The position numbers and the translations under genes were made by a program. A DNA stretch of 64,000 nt. It comes from Streptomyces xanthophaeus (GTDB taxonomy: Bacteria > Actinomycetota > Actinomycetes > Streptomycetales > Streptomycetaceae). The stretch spans positions 124,001 to 188,000 of the forward strand of contig NZ_JOFT01000013.1 of NCBI RefSeq assembly GCF_000725805.1, in the 5' to 3' direction. Below the pieces are notes generated by a model. The model saw nothing but the letters and a program-made list of their open reading frames with translations, was not told the origin of the DNA and did no database searches. This document shows, piece after piece, positions 37,423 to 48,017 of this stretch. Position 1 is the stretch's first letter. Every line of letters starts with the position of its first letter.

Positions 37423-38232
37423 GTGAGCAGCCAGGCGGAGCATGACGGGGACCGAGCAGTCGGATCGAGCGGGGACGGGAGCGGTGGCGTCGGTCCGGGC
37501 GGGGACGTCGGCGGGCGCTACCGCCGGGAGGACGTGGCCCGGGCGGCCGGGGTCAAGGTGCGCAACCTGCGCTACTACCAGGAGCGCGGGCTGCTCCCGC
37601 CGCCCCGCCGCGAGGGCCGGATCGCCTGGTACTCCGACGACCACCTCACCCGGCTGCGCCTGATCAGCGACCTGCTGGGGCGCGGTTACACCGTGAACGG
37701 CATCGCGGAGCTGCTGCACGCCTGGGAAGAGGGCGGCGGCCTGTCCCGACTGCTGGGCCTGGAACGGGAGATGACCCGGGACTGGGTGCAGGAGGAACCG
37801 GTCACGATGACCCGCGCGCAGCTGCGGGAGCTGTTCGGCCCGACCGCCACGGCCGCGGACACCCGGCGGGCGGCGGAGCTGGGGTACGTGACGGTCGACG
37901 GGGACCTGGTCACCTATTCGAGCCGGCGGCTGCTGGAGGCGACGCTCACGCTGGTGCGGCAGGGGGTGCCGCTCGCGGAGATCCTGGACGCGGGGGACTT
38001 CCTGCAGACGCAGGCGGCTGCGCTCGCGGACCGCTTCGTGGGGCTGTTCAGGCGGCATGTGATCGGTGCGGAGGGGCTGGAGCAGCTTTCGGCCAGCCAA
38101 CTCCAGCACGTCACGCGGGCGGTGGCCGCCCTGCGTCCGGTGGCCGGCGAGGTCGTGGCCACGGAGTTCGCGCGGGCGATGGCCCGGCGGGTCGACGAGG
38201 AAGTCGCGGAACTGCTGCGTACGGAGCAGTAG
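37423..38232 (+). CDS. MerR family transcriptional regulator
   Basis: The 269-residue protein has a Gly/Ser-rich N-terminus (about 30 residues) and then a MerR winged HTH (YRREDVARAAGVKVRNLRYYQERGLLPPPRR, about 34-65, and WYSDDHLTRLRLISDLLGRGYTV). A large C-terminal helical domain (about 110-265) is not the short Cys-containing metal domain. It resembles MerR-like regulators with an unknown effector domain (DUF-type) common in Streptomyces. The GTG start is set by the leaderless promoter. It ends 110 bases before the DUF6230 operon, which it might control. Confidence 0.88.
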   Translation: MSSQAEHDGDRAVGSSGDGSGGVGPGGDVGGRYRREDVARAAGVKVRNLRYYQERGLLPPPRREGRIAWYSDDHLTRLRLISDLLGRGYTVNGIAELLHAWEEGGGLSRLLGLEREMTRDWVQEEPVTMTRAQLRELFGPTATAADTRRAAELGYVTVDGDLVTYSSRRLLEATLTLVRQGVPLAEILDAGDFLQTQAAALADRFVGLFRRHVIGAEGLEQLSASQLQHVTRAVAALRPVAGEVVATEFARAMARRVDEEVAELLRTEQ

Positions 38233-38263
38233 GAGTCGGCCGAAAAGGTGCGCTCGCACAACC

Positions 38264-38292
38264 TTGCCAACCGCCATTGGCACTCTTACATT
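38264..38292 (+). promoter_or_regulatory. Promoter with overlapping palindrome for the DUF6230 operon
   Basis: A -35-like TTGCCA (38264-38269) and -10-like TACATT (38287-38292) are 17 bases apart. An inverted repeat TGCCAA-N6-TTGGCA (38265-38270 and 38277-38282) covers the -35 and spacer, a typical operator position. The operon start is at 38343. Confidence 0.65.
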
Positions 38293-38342
38293 CAACTCGT
38301 CGGTAACAACAAAGGTGCACAGCCGAAATAAGGGACGATCTC

Positions 38343-40146
<1,804 letters not shown>

Positions 40147-40175
40147 CCGGTCCGCCCGTCAGCCGGCTGCGCAAA

Positions 40176-40213
40176 GGCCCGCCGGTCCCGGAGGTTTCCG
40201 GGACCGGCGGGCC
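40176..40213. terminator. Strong bidirectional hairpin terminator
   Basis: GGCCCGCCGGTCCCGGA (40176-40192) pairs perfectly over 17 bp with 40197-40213 across a GGTT loop. It lies between the convergent secreted-protein gene (stop at 40146) and penicillin acylase gene (stop at 40230), so it can stop both. Confidence 0.9.
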
Positions 40214-40229
40214 CCCGCGCGTGCACGCC

Positions 40230-42989
40230 TCAGCGGTGGGACGGGAACTCCACCACCTGCTGGTAGGTGGGCCGGTTCTGCCAGTTGATCTGCGGGTGGG
40301 CCAGTCCGCCGACCGGCCGCTGCACGACCGAGTCGGCGCACCACTGGTTGCCCGCCGCGCAGGTCCCGTCCGCGGGGTAGACGGCGGCGGGGGTGGCCGC
40401 CGCGGCCTGCTTCAGGGTCACCGTCATCGCCTCGCGGCAGGCGATGAGCGCTCCGCCCCCGCAGAACACCTGGGGCGGCGGGTCGGCGACCGGGCGTCCG
40501 AGCACCATGCGCAGGTCCTCGTCGACGTAGCTCCACCAGCCGTACTGAAAGGCGGACCCGGCGTGCGAACCGGTGGGCCCATGACCCGCGTTGGGAGCCT
40601 CGTCGACGCTCAGTGAGGCGCGCAGGGCGTCGTAGAGCGGGACGCCGAGGCCCGGTCGGAAGGCGGCCTCGACGAGCAGCGGCCACCAGGCGTCCATGAT
40701 CCTGACGGCGTCGGCGTGCGCGTACGTCTTCGAGCCCCGGGCGGTCTCCTTGCGCTGGGCGCCGCCCGCCAGCCAGGCGGCGAGCTTGTCGGCCGCCGCC
40801 GTCACCGCGGGATCGGTGCCGGGACCGCTGCGGAGCACGTCGAGCAGCTCGGGGAGCAGGTTCTCGGCCCGCAGGTCGGTGACCGCCGCTTCGGCCATGG
40901 CCCGGGTGAGCCCGGCCCGGGTCACCCCGCTCGCCGCGACCAGCTGCTTGACCCGGCGGTCGAGGAGGTCGCCGCGGTGGACGGCGCCCATGCCGAAGCC
41001 GGCCGCGCTGTAGTCCTTGGCCTGCTTGTTGTTCCAGCTGACGTAGTAGTCCTGGCCGACGGACTGCGGGTGCTCGGCGGTTGGGGTGTACGCGGCGGTG
41101 TTCGCGGCGGGGTCGAAGCCCTGCCACTCGTACGGCTGGCGGGCGTGCACGGGCAGGGCCGCGTCGACACCGGCGGGGCGGACCGGGTTGAGCCCGCTGT
41201 TGTAGTAGGCGGCCTCCCGCGAGTCGGCGTAGAACCAGTTGAAGGCGTAGCCGATGTGCTCGGCGGCCTGCTGGAAGCTGCGGGCGTCCTTGACGTGGGA
41301 CGGGTCGTTCAGCATCTGGAAGCCGATGATCGAGTCGGCCTCGTGGCGGTAGGTGGAGCGCAGCGAGGTGTAGGCGACGGGCTTGCCCGCGACCCTGGCG
41401 CGGTGGGTGACGACGCCGTAGTGGGTGCGCAGGACCTGCATCCGGTAGGAGCCGGCCGGGGTGGCGTCGGCGACCGACGGCTTCCAGGCGTTGGTGCGCT
41501 CCAGCTTCTCCATCGGCGTGCAGGTGCCGCGGTAGAGGTAGGAGGCGCTGGCCTTGGTGGGCGTGGCGCCGCCGGGCTCGCACAGTTCGACGGCGAAGGT
41601 GTCGGTGATGTCCTGGCCGGCGGAGGTGGCGCTCCAGGCGTAGTCCTGGCCGCGGCCGAGCTGGACGTACATGCTGACGCCCGCGAAGGAGGCCCCGCGG
41701 GCGCTGATGCCCGGTCCCTGCAGCTCCTGGAGCATGAGCAGCTGAGGTGCGAGGTAGCCGGTCTGCGGGCCGAAGACGGCTACGGGGTGGCCGCTCGCGG
41801 TGTGCGCGCCGGAGACGAGCAGGGCGTTGGACATGCTCTGCTTGACCGGCTTCGGGGGGTCGGCCGCGGCGGGTGCGGTGGCGGCCCCCGTACGGTCGTG
41901 GACGAGCTGCTCGGCGGTGACCGAGCCGGCGTCGGGCAGGGCCGTGCCCTGCGGGTCCGCGGGCTTCTGGGCGTACGGGAAGCTGGTGCCGTCGTGGACG
42001 GTGAGGACGGCCTCGGGGTCGTTGCGCTGGCGGAAGGACTCCCAGACCCGGGTGCCCTCCTCGACCCCGTACCGCTGCTGCGCGGCGAGCAGGGACAGCG
42101 CGGCCTGCACCTCGCCGCCTCCGCCGCCGCCGAAGAGGCCGCCGACGACGGAGGCCAGTGCGATCAGGTCGGTGAGCTTGAAGGGCTGGATCTCACCGGC
42201 GTTGGTGATCGAGTTGATGTGCCCGGTGAGCACGTACTCGCCGGGGAAGTAGCGGCCGTTCTTGGACTGGGTGCGGTAGGTGTTGATGCCGTCGATGTAG
42301 GCCTGCGCGTCCTCCATGGCCAGGCGTCCGCGCTCGCCGCCGGTGGTGCGGATCCGGTCCACCTGGGCCTGGAGGTCGGCCTCGGTGTACGGGGCCTGCG
42401 GCCAGAACTGCTGCTCCAGGCCCTGGTTGGCGAGGGCGCCGCCCGCGAAGGGGGTCAGGTCGCCGCGGCCGACGTGCCGGAAGAGGTCCATCTGCCAGAG
42501 CCGGTCCTGGGCGGCGGCGTAGCCCGCGCCGAAGGAGGTGCCGTAGCGGGTGGTGCCCTTGATGTGGGGGACACCGGTCTTCTTGTCACGGGTGATGGTG
42601 ACGTCGGGGCGGGGGCTGGTGGTGGACTCGACCTGGTCGGCGGGGACTCCGAACGAGGCCGTGTTGAAGAAGTCGTTGATCTTGGCGTCGGTGAGACCGG
42701 GGTAGCCGGCCACGAGGGAGTCGTAGCGGGCCAGTTGGTCGGAGGCGTGGGCGGGCATGGTGCCGAACGCCTTGTGCGCCAGGATCTGGGCGAGGGTGGC
42801 GTTGCCGTTCTGGCCGGGCGGCAGGATGTCCGAGCACTGTCCGCCGCAGTGGTCGGCCACGGGCAGCGGTACGGGGTCGGCCGCGCCGAGGGCGGCGGCC
42901 GAGGGGGACAGGGGTGACAGCAGGGCGGCGCCGAGGGCGACCAGCCCGGCGGCGACGGCTGTTCTCAGGCGAGCGGTGGGGCGTCGCAT
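40230..42989 (-). CDS. Penicillin acylase family (Ntn-hydrolase) exported amidase
   Basis: The 919-residue precursor has a signal peptide (about 1-33: VAAGLVALGAALLSPLSPSAAA), an alpha chain (RPDVTITRDKKTGVPHIKGTTRYGTSFGAGYAAAQDRLWQMD near 130-170), and a linker ending before the nucleophile Ser of QSMSNALLVSG (near residue 384), where autocatalytic cleavage would release the beta chain. Relatives cleave penicillins, cyclic lipopeptides or acyl-homoserine lactones; the substrate is open. The ATG at 42989 follows GGAGGAGCACGC. It stands alone and faces the DUF6230 operon. Confidence 0.9.
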   Translation of the reverse strand: MRRPTARLRTAVAAGLVALGAALLSPLSPSAAALGAADPVPLPVADHCGGQCSDILPPGQNGNATLAQILAHKAFGTMPAHASDQLARYDSLVAGYPGLTDAKINDFFNTASFGVPADQVESTTSPRPDVTITRDKKTGVPHIKGTTRYGTSFGAGYAAAQDRLWQMDLFRHVGRGDLTPFAGGALANQGLEQQFWPQAPYTEADLQAQVDRIRTTGGERGRLAMEDAQAYIDGINTYRTQSKNGRYFPGEYVLTGHINSITNAGEIQPFKLTDLIALASVVGGLFGGGGGGEVQAALSLLAAQQRYGVEEGTRVWESFRQRNDPEAVLTVHDGTSFPYAQKPADPQGTALPDAGSVTAEQLVHDRTGAATAPAAADPPKPVKQSMSNALLVSGAHTASGHPVAVFGPQTGYLAPQLLMLQELQGPGISARGASFAGVSMYVQLGRGQDYAWSATSAGQDITDTFAVELCEPGGATPTKASASYLYRGTCTPMEKLERTNAWKPSVADATPAGSYRMQVLRTHYGVVTHRARVAGKPVAYTSLRSTYRHEADSIIGFQMLNDPSHVKDARSFQQAAEHIGYAFNWFYADSREAAYYNSGLNPVRPAGVDAALPVHARQPYEWQGFDPAANTAAYTPTAEHPQSVGQDYYVSWNNKQAKDYSAAGFGMGAVHRGDLLDRRVKQLVAASGVTRAGLTRAMAEAAVTDLRAENLLPELLDVLRSGPGTDPAVTAAADKLAAWLAGGAQRKETARGSKTYAHADAVRIMDAWWPLLVEAAFRPGLGVPLYDALRASLSVDEAPNAGHGPTGSHAGSAFQYGWWSYVDEDLRMVLGRPVADPPPQVFCGGGALIACREAMTVTLKQAAAATPAAVYPADGTCAAGNQWCADSVVQRPVGGLAHPQINWQNRPTYQQVVEFPSHR

Positions 42990-43193
42990 GCGTGCTCCTC
43001 CGTGGGGGGCAGGAACCGGTCACGGGGAGGGTACTGGCGGGAACTACCACTCAGTAAGATGAACGACCGTCACTTTTCCGGCGGGGGTGCGGGGTGGGTG
43101 CGGGTGCGGTTCTCCGACCGGCTGGACCGGCCGGACCGGTGCGCCGGGGAAATTGCGTTGCCCGGGCCGCGGCGCCGGGAGAGGCTTCCCGAC

Positions 43194-43499
43194 ATGTCAC
43201 AGAGCACCGTGCAGTCCCCCACCGCAATTCCCGCTACGCAGCGGGACGTCGCCGACCTCTTCTCCGGCGGCCGCCTCAAGGCGATCCCGCGCAGGGCCGC
43301 CCGGCGCGAGCAGTTGCTCGTCCACCTCGCGCAGACCCTCTTCGCGACGGACCGCGACTACACCGAGCCCGAGGTGAACGACGCGCTGCGCACGGTGCAC
43401 GAGGACTGCTCCGCCCTGCGGCGCTATCTGATCACCTCGGGCCTGTTGACCCGCACCCGCGACGGCAGCAGCTACCGGCGGGCCGTCACCACCCGGTAG
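43194..43499 (+). CDS. DUF2087 domain protein
   Basis: The 101-residue protein contains a DUF2087 domain (about 22-97): GGRLKAIPRRAARREQLLVHLA, then DYTEPEVNDALRTVHEDCSALRRYLI and LLTRTRDGSSYRR. The fold is a winged-helix type, so nucleic-acid binding is likely. The ATG at 43194 matches the family start. Its last 28 bases overlap, tail to tail, the end of the metallophosphoesterase gene. Confidence 0.88.
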   Translation: MSQSTVQSPTAIPATQRDVADLFSGGRLKAIPRRAARREQLLVHLAQTLFATDRDYTEPEVNDALRTVHEDCSALRRYLITSGLLTRTRDGSSYRRAVTTR

Positions 43500-44251
43500 T
43501 GGGTCGTCAGCCGCCCCTCCTCCCCCAGCACGTGGAAGGCGACGGCGGGCGGCTCGTCCAGGTGCACGTGGTGGTCGGGCCCCTCCTGGGCCTCCCACGG
43601 GAGCCGTAGCGTGGAGACCACCCCCGGCGCCACGAGCAGCGGCCGCCCCGCGAAGGTGGTGGCCGCGGCGGTGTGGGCGTGCCCGCACAGGAACGCCGTC
43701 AGGTGCGGGTGCCGCTGCGCCAGCTCCGCGAGCCGTTCCTCCCCGAACATCCTGATCTCGTCGACGTAGGGCGTGTGCAGCGGTACGGGCGGGTGGTGGA
43801 AGCCGACCAGGACCGGGGTCCGGTGCGGGGTGCCGGCCAGGACCTCCTCCAGCCAGGCCAGCGTGGAGTCGGCGAGGAGGCCCTGGTGTTCACCGGGGAC
43901 CGAGGAGTCGCAGACCGCGAGGACGAAGCCCTCGCCGCGCAGCACCTGGTCGACGGGCTCCGCCGACGGTGCGCCCGAGGGGTCCGGTTCCTCCCCCAGC
44001 AGGACCCGGCGGAAGGCCGCGCGTTCGTCGTGGTTGCCGGGGCAGAGGACCAGCGGGTGCCGCGAGACCAGCAGTTCGCGCGCCTCCTCGTACTCTGCGG
44101 CCTTGCCGTTGTCGGCTATGTCCCCGCTCACCAGGACTGCGTCCAGGTCGTACGGCAGGGCGTCCAGGTACTCCATCACGGCGCGGGTGCGGTCGGCTGC
44201 CCGCCCGTCGCCGTCGAGGTGGACATCGCTGAGGTGGGCGATCACGATCAC
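43472..44251 (-). CDS. Calcineurin-like metallophosphoesterase (cyclic-nucleotide phosphodiesterase type)
   Basis: The 259-residue protein has the full motif set: HLSDVHLDG (near 6), SGDIADNG (near 41), PGNHDERAAF (near 71), GFHHPP (near 150) and CGHAHTA (near 190). The pattern resembles CpdA/Rv0805-type 3',5'-cyclic nucleotide phosphodiesterases, although other phosphoesters are possible. GTG 44251 follows GGAGAGAGG; a second GTG two codons later is an alternative. Divergent from the WGR/DUF4132 operon with 139 bases between starts. Confidence 0.88.
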   Translation of the reverse strand: MIVIAHLSDVHLDGDGRAADRTRAVMEYLDALPYDLDAVLVSGDIADNGKAAEYEEARELLVSRHPLVLCPGNHDERAAFRRVLLGEEPDPSGAPSAEPVDQVLRGEGFVLAVCDSSVPGEHQGLLADSTLAWLEEVLAGTPHRTPVLVGFHHPPVPLHTPYVDEIRMFGEERLAELAQRHPHLTAFLCGHAHTAAATTFAGRPLLVAPGVVSTLRLPWEAQEGPDHHVHLDEPPAVAFHVLGEEGRLTTHYRVVTARR

Positions 44252-44390
44252 GGTGCGGCCTCTCTCCGGGAATGTGTACGCCCCATTCAACAGGGCCCGG
44301 CCGGCCCGCTCCCCGACACCCGGCGACCCGTTGTCAGAGCCGCCGTCTACCCTTCGGACAACTGATCGCACGGGGACAAGGGGAGGCAGC

Positions 44391-47300
44391 GTGCAGCGCT
44401 GGGAGTACGTCGGCGAGAGCTCTGCGAAGTTCTGGGAGGCGCAGGCCGAGGGCGCCTCGGTCACCCTGCGCTTCGGCCGCTCCGGTGCCGCCGGCCGCAC
44501 GCAGGTCAAGGAGTTCGCCTCCCCGGCCGAAGCCACGTCCTACCTGGTCAAGGCCATAGCGGAGAAGGAGCGCAAGGGGTACGGGAAGACCGGCGAGCAG
44601 GCCGCCCCCGCGCGTGCGGCCGAGGCTGCCGAGACGGCCGGGGTCACGGCAGCCTCCGGCGCCGCTGCCCCCGAACTGCCCGACGAGGACTCCTTCACCC
44701 TGCCCGCGGCCTGGAAGCGGAATCTGTACCCGCGGCGCGGGGGTGTGCCGCGCACCGTGCCCGCGGCCTCCGAGGACGCCCCGCAGGAGATGGACCGCCT
44801 GCTGCGCAACCACCGCGACACCGTCGAGCGCGTCCTGACGTCCCGTCGGAGCGAGCCGTCCCTGGTCGAAGCGGCCCGGGCGCACCAGGGCGGCAGCCCC
44901 GACACGGTCGGCGCCGCGGTCCTCGCGACCCTGCTCACGTCCCGGCAGGGCGGACCCGAGCTGATCGCCGACGCCTGGACCGTTGCCTTCGGGCTGCCCT
45001 TCGCCGCCTGCGCCGCGGTCGAACTCCTGGAGGTCCAGGGCTCCTGGCACTCCCACGGCAGCAAGAACACCCTCGAGGCCGTGGCCGTCTGCCCCGAGAA
45101 CCCGATGTACGCGCACCGCAACCACCTCAAGGTCACCCTGGACCGGATCCGCGCCCTGCTGTCCGCAGCCGACCAGGTGACGTACGAGGCCGCGGTGACC
45201 GCCCTCGGCCGGCACCGCACCAGCCCGCGCCGACGGGTCAGCGTGTCCTTCCTCGTCCCTGCCGAGCAGGACTGGGTCGACGACTGCTGCGCCGATCCGG
45301 GAACGCGCGAGCACCCCCACTACCTCGTACGGGAGATGCTCGTCTGCTCGCTCGGCAGGCCGGAGCAGGTCAAGGCGTACGGCGGCCGGGCCGAGATCGG
45401 CTGGCCCGGCTGGTCGGCGGCCGTCATCGCGACCGTGGCCGAGGGCGTGGGCGCAGCGATGGCTCCGCTGCTGAACGGCGAGCTGGACGGGGCCTACGTC
45501 GGCACCGACGAGGTCAGGACGCTGGCGGGCGCACTGGCCGAACTGCCCACCGACGAGGCCTTCGGCCTGCTCCTGAAGCGGTCCGGCAACAAGCACGTGC
45601 GGCCGCCGCTCGTCACGGCCTCCCGCCGATTCCCGGTCCGCTCCCTGCGCATGCTGGCACGTGCCTCGCAAGGGACCGACAATGCCGCCTCGCTGGCGCG
45701 GCAGCTCCTGAACACCCATGTCGCCGCCCACCGGGACCTCGCCCTCGCCGTGCTGCCCACCCTGCCCGAGGACGTCGCCCCGGTCGTGGCCCCGCTCGCC
45801 CACCGGGAAGGGACCGTCGCGGAGGCGTCCCCGGACGCGCTGCCGGAACTGCTGACCAGCCCGCCGTGGACGCGTAAGCGCCGCGCCGTGTCCCCGCCGC
45901 GCGTGGTCGAGGGGCTCACCGCACCGGCCGTGGGGAAGGTGGAATGGCGGCCGGGCGAGCGGGAGGCCTGGGCCGCCACCGACTCGTGGGTCGCCCAATG
46001 GGAGCCCTACCGCCACCCGCTGGAGCACTTCCTCAACGGGCTGCGCAACGGAGTCCGGCTCCCGGCGTGGGACGCGCTGGGCGCGCTCACCCACGGCCCC
46101 GCCGCACTGGTGCGCCCGGTCCTCCTCCACTGGCAGGGCACCGAGCACCTCTACGACGGGCCGAGGAGCTTCAAACCCCTCGTCGCCGCCCACGGACTGG
46201 CGGCCCTGCCGGTCTGCCTGCGCATGGTGGACCGCAATCCCACGACCATGGCCCAGGTCCTGCTGCCCTTCCTCGACGCCCGGGTGGCCCGGGTGATGGC
46301 CGACTGCCTCGTACGGCTGAAGACGGCGGGCCAGACCGCCCGGACCTGGTTCGCCCGGCACGGCGCCGAAGCAGCCGGGCTGCTCGTCCCCGACGCACTC
46401 GGCACGCCCGGGGAAGTACGTACGGCCGCCGAGCGGGCGCTGACCCTGATCGCGGCGAACCACGGACCGGACACGGTCCGCCAGGCCGCCTCTGAGTACG
46501 GGACGGAGGCGGCCGAGGCCATCGAGGTGCTGCTCTCCTGCGACCCCCTGGAGACGGCGCTGCCCGCCCGCCTGCCCAAGGTGGCCGACTGGGCGGTCCC
46601 GCACGCCCTGCCGCAGATCAGGCTGGTGGCCGGCGGCGCCGCGCTCCCCGCCTCCGCGGCCGCGCACGTCATCACGATGCTGGCGCTCTCCAAGCCGGGC
46701 GCGGCCTACCCGGGGCTCGCCTTCGTCCGGGAGCTGTGCACGAAGGAGTCCCTGGCCGCCTTCGTCCAGGCCCTGTTCGGGGAGTGGCAGCTCGCGGGCA
46801 TGCCCCCGAAGGAGGCGTGGACGCTGCACGCGCTCGGCTGGTTCGGCGACGACGACACCGTGCGGTCCCTGACCCCGGTGATCCGCTCCTGGCCCGGGGA
46901 GGGCGCACACCAGCGGGCCGTCGAAGGGCTCGACGTCCTGGCGTCCATCGGCACCGACGTGGCCCTGATGCACCTGCACGGGATCTCCCAGCGGGTGAAG
47001 TTCAAGGCGCTCAAGCTCCGCGCCCAGGAGAAGATCACCGAAGTCGCGGCCGAACTCGGCCTGAGCGGCGAGCAGTTGTCCGACCGGCTGGTCCCGGACC
47101 TCGGTCTCGACGCCGACGGGAGCACCGTCGTCGATTACGGCACGCGCAGCTTCACCGTCGGCTTCGACGAACGGCTGGCCCCGTACGTGCGCGATGCGAC
47201 GGGCCGCGCACTGAAGGACCTGCCCAAGCCGGGTGCACGCGACGACGCCGAGCTGGCCCCGGCCGAGCGCAAGCGCTTCATGGCGCTGAAGAAGGACGTC

Positions 47301-48017
47301 AGGACGATCGCCTCGGACCAGGTGCGGCGCCTGGAGTCCGCGATGGTCGAGGGGCGCACGTGGACGGGCGAGGAGTTCCGCCGGCTGTTCGTCGAGCACC
47401 CGCTCGTCTGGCACCTGGTGCGGCGCCTCGTGTGGCTGGCGGCCGACGCGGACGGCGCCGTGACGGCCTTCCGGGTGGCCGAGGACCGTACGTACGCCGA
47501 CGCCGAGGACGAGGCGGTCACCGTCCCGGACGCGGCGACCGTCAGCCTGGCGCACCCCCTGCACCTATCGGAGGCCGAACTGGCCTCGTGGTCCGGGCTG
47601 TTCGCCGACTACGAGATCCTCCAGCCCTTCCCCCAGCTGGGCCGGCCGGTGTTCGCGGTCACCGAGGAGGAGGCGGGCGGGGCCCGGCTCACCCGCTTCG
47701 AGGGCGTCAAGGTGCCGGTCGGCAAGCTCCTCGGGATGCAGAAGCGCGGCTGGGAACGCGGGGAGCCGCAGGACGCCGGTGTGGAACGCTGGTTCTCCCG
47801 CCGGCTGGGTCCGCAGTGCCACCTGGTGATCGCGCTCGACGAGGGCATCGCGGTGGGCATGGTCCAGGAATTCCCCGACCAGACGCTGGAGACGATCTGG
47901 CTGGACCGGCAGCCCTGCGACCACTGGCCCTCCCGGACCTACCCGCTGAAGTTCGCCGACCTGGACCCGGTCATCGTCTCCGAGGTGCTCGCCGACCTGA
48001 CGGAGCTGACCTCATGA
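44391..48017 (+). CDS. WGR domain - DUF4132 protein (YehI/MolR-like)
   Basis: The 1208-residue protein has an N-terminal WGR domain (about 1-75; YVGESSAKFWEAQAEGASVTLRFGRSG), often a DNA-end or nucleic-acid contact in PARP-like proteins. A long helical, HEAT-like middle region follows (about 120-880; repeated ALAELPTDEAFGLLL, VAAHRDLALAVLPTLPEDVAP type helices). The C-terminal DUF4132 domain is at about 930-1200 (RKFMALKKDVRTIA type helices, EEFRRLFVEHPLVWHLVRRLVW, LPLKFADLDPVIVSEVLADL-like end). The GTG follows GGGGAGGCAGC. It is the first of five genes joined by overlapping stops and starts. E. coli YehI is the recognised counterpart. Confidence 0.88.
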   Translation: MQRWEYVGESSAKFWEAQAEGASVTLRFGRSGAAGRTQVKEFASPAEATSYLVKAIAEKERKGYGKTGEQAAPARAAEAAETAGVTAASGAAAPELPDEDSFTLPAAWKRNLYPRRGGVPRTVPAASEDAPQEMDRLLRNHRDTVERVLTSRRSEPSLVEAARAHQGGSPDTVGAAVLATLLTSRQGGPELIADAWTVAFGLPFAACAAVELLEVQGSWHSHGSKNTLEAVAVCPENPMYAHRNHLKVTLDRIRALLSAADQVTYEAAVTALGRHRTSPRRRVSVSFLVPAEQDWVDDCCADPGTREHPHYLVREMLVCSLGRPEQVKAYGGRAEIGWPGWSAAVIATVAEGVGAAMAPLLNGELDGAYVGTDEVRTLAGALAELPTDEAFGLLLKRSGNKHVRPPLVTASRRFPVRSLRMLARASQGTDNAASLARQLLNTHVAAHRDLALAVLPTLPEDVAPVVAPLAHREGTVAEASPDALPELLTSPPWTRKRRAVSPPRVVEGLTAPAVGKVEWRPGEREAWAATDSWVAQWEPYRHPLEHFLNGLRNGVRLPAWDALGALTHGPAALVRPVLLHWQGTEHLYDGPRSFKPLVAAHGLAALPVCLRMVDRNPTTMAQVLLPFLDARVARVMADCLVRLKTAGQTARTWFARHGAEAAGLLVPDALGTPGEVRTAAERALTLIAANHGPDTVRQAASEYGTEAAEAIEVLLSCDPLETALPARLPKVADWAVPHALPQIRLVAGGAALPASAAAHVITMLALSKPGAAYPGLAFVRELCTKESLAAFVQALFGEWQLAGMPPKEAWTLHALGWFGDDDTVRSLTPVIRSWPGEGAHQRAVEGLDVLASIGTDVALMHLHGISQRVKFKALKLRAQEKITEVAAELGLSGEQLSDRLVPDLGLDADGSTVVDYGTRSFTVGFDERLAPYVRDATGRALKDLPKPGARDDAELAPAERKRFMALKKDVRTIASDQVRRLESAMVEGRTWTGEEFRRLFVEHPLVWHLVRRLVWLAADADGAVTAFRVAEDRTYADAEDEAVTVPDAATVSLAHPLHLSEAELASWSGLFADYEILQPFPQLGRPVFAVTEEEAGGARLTRFEGVKVPVGKLLGMQKRGWERGEPQDAGVERWFSRRLGPQCHLVIALDEGIAVGMVQEFPDQTLETIWLDRQPCDHWPSRTYPLKFADLDPVIVSEVLADLTELTS

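Noticed and set aside
44334..47564. Long minus-strand open frame opposite the DUF4132 gene, and similar ones opposite DUF5682 and SWIM genes.
   Set aside because: Arg/Gly/Pro-rich shadow translation without family motifs; the plus-strand operon is clear.
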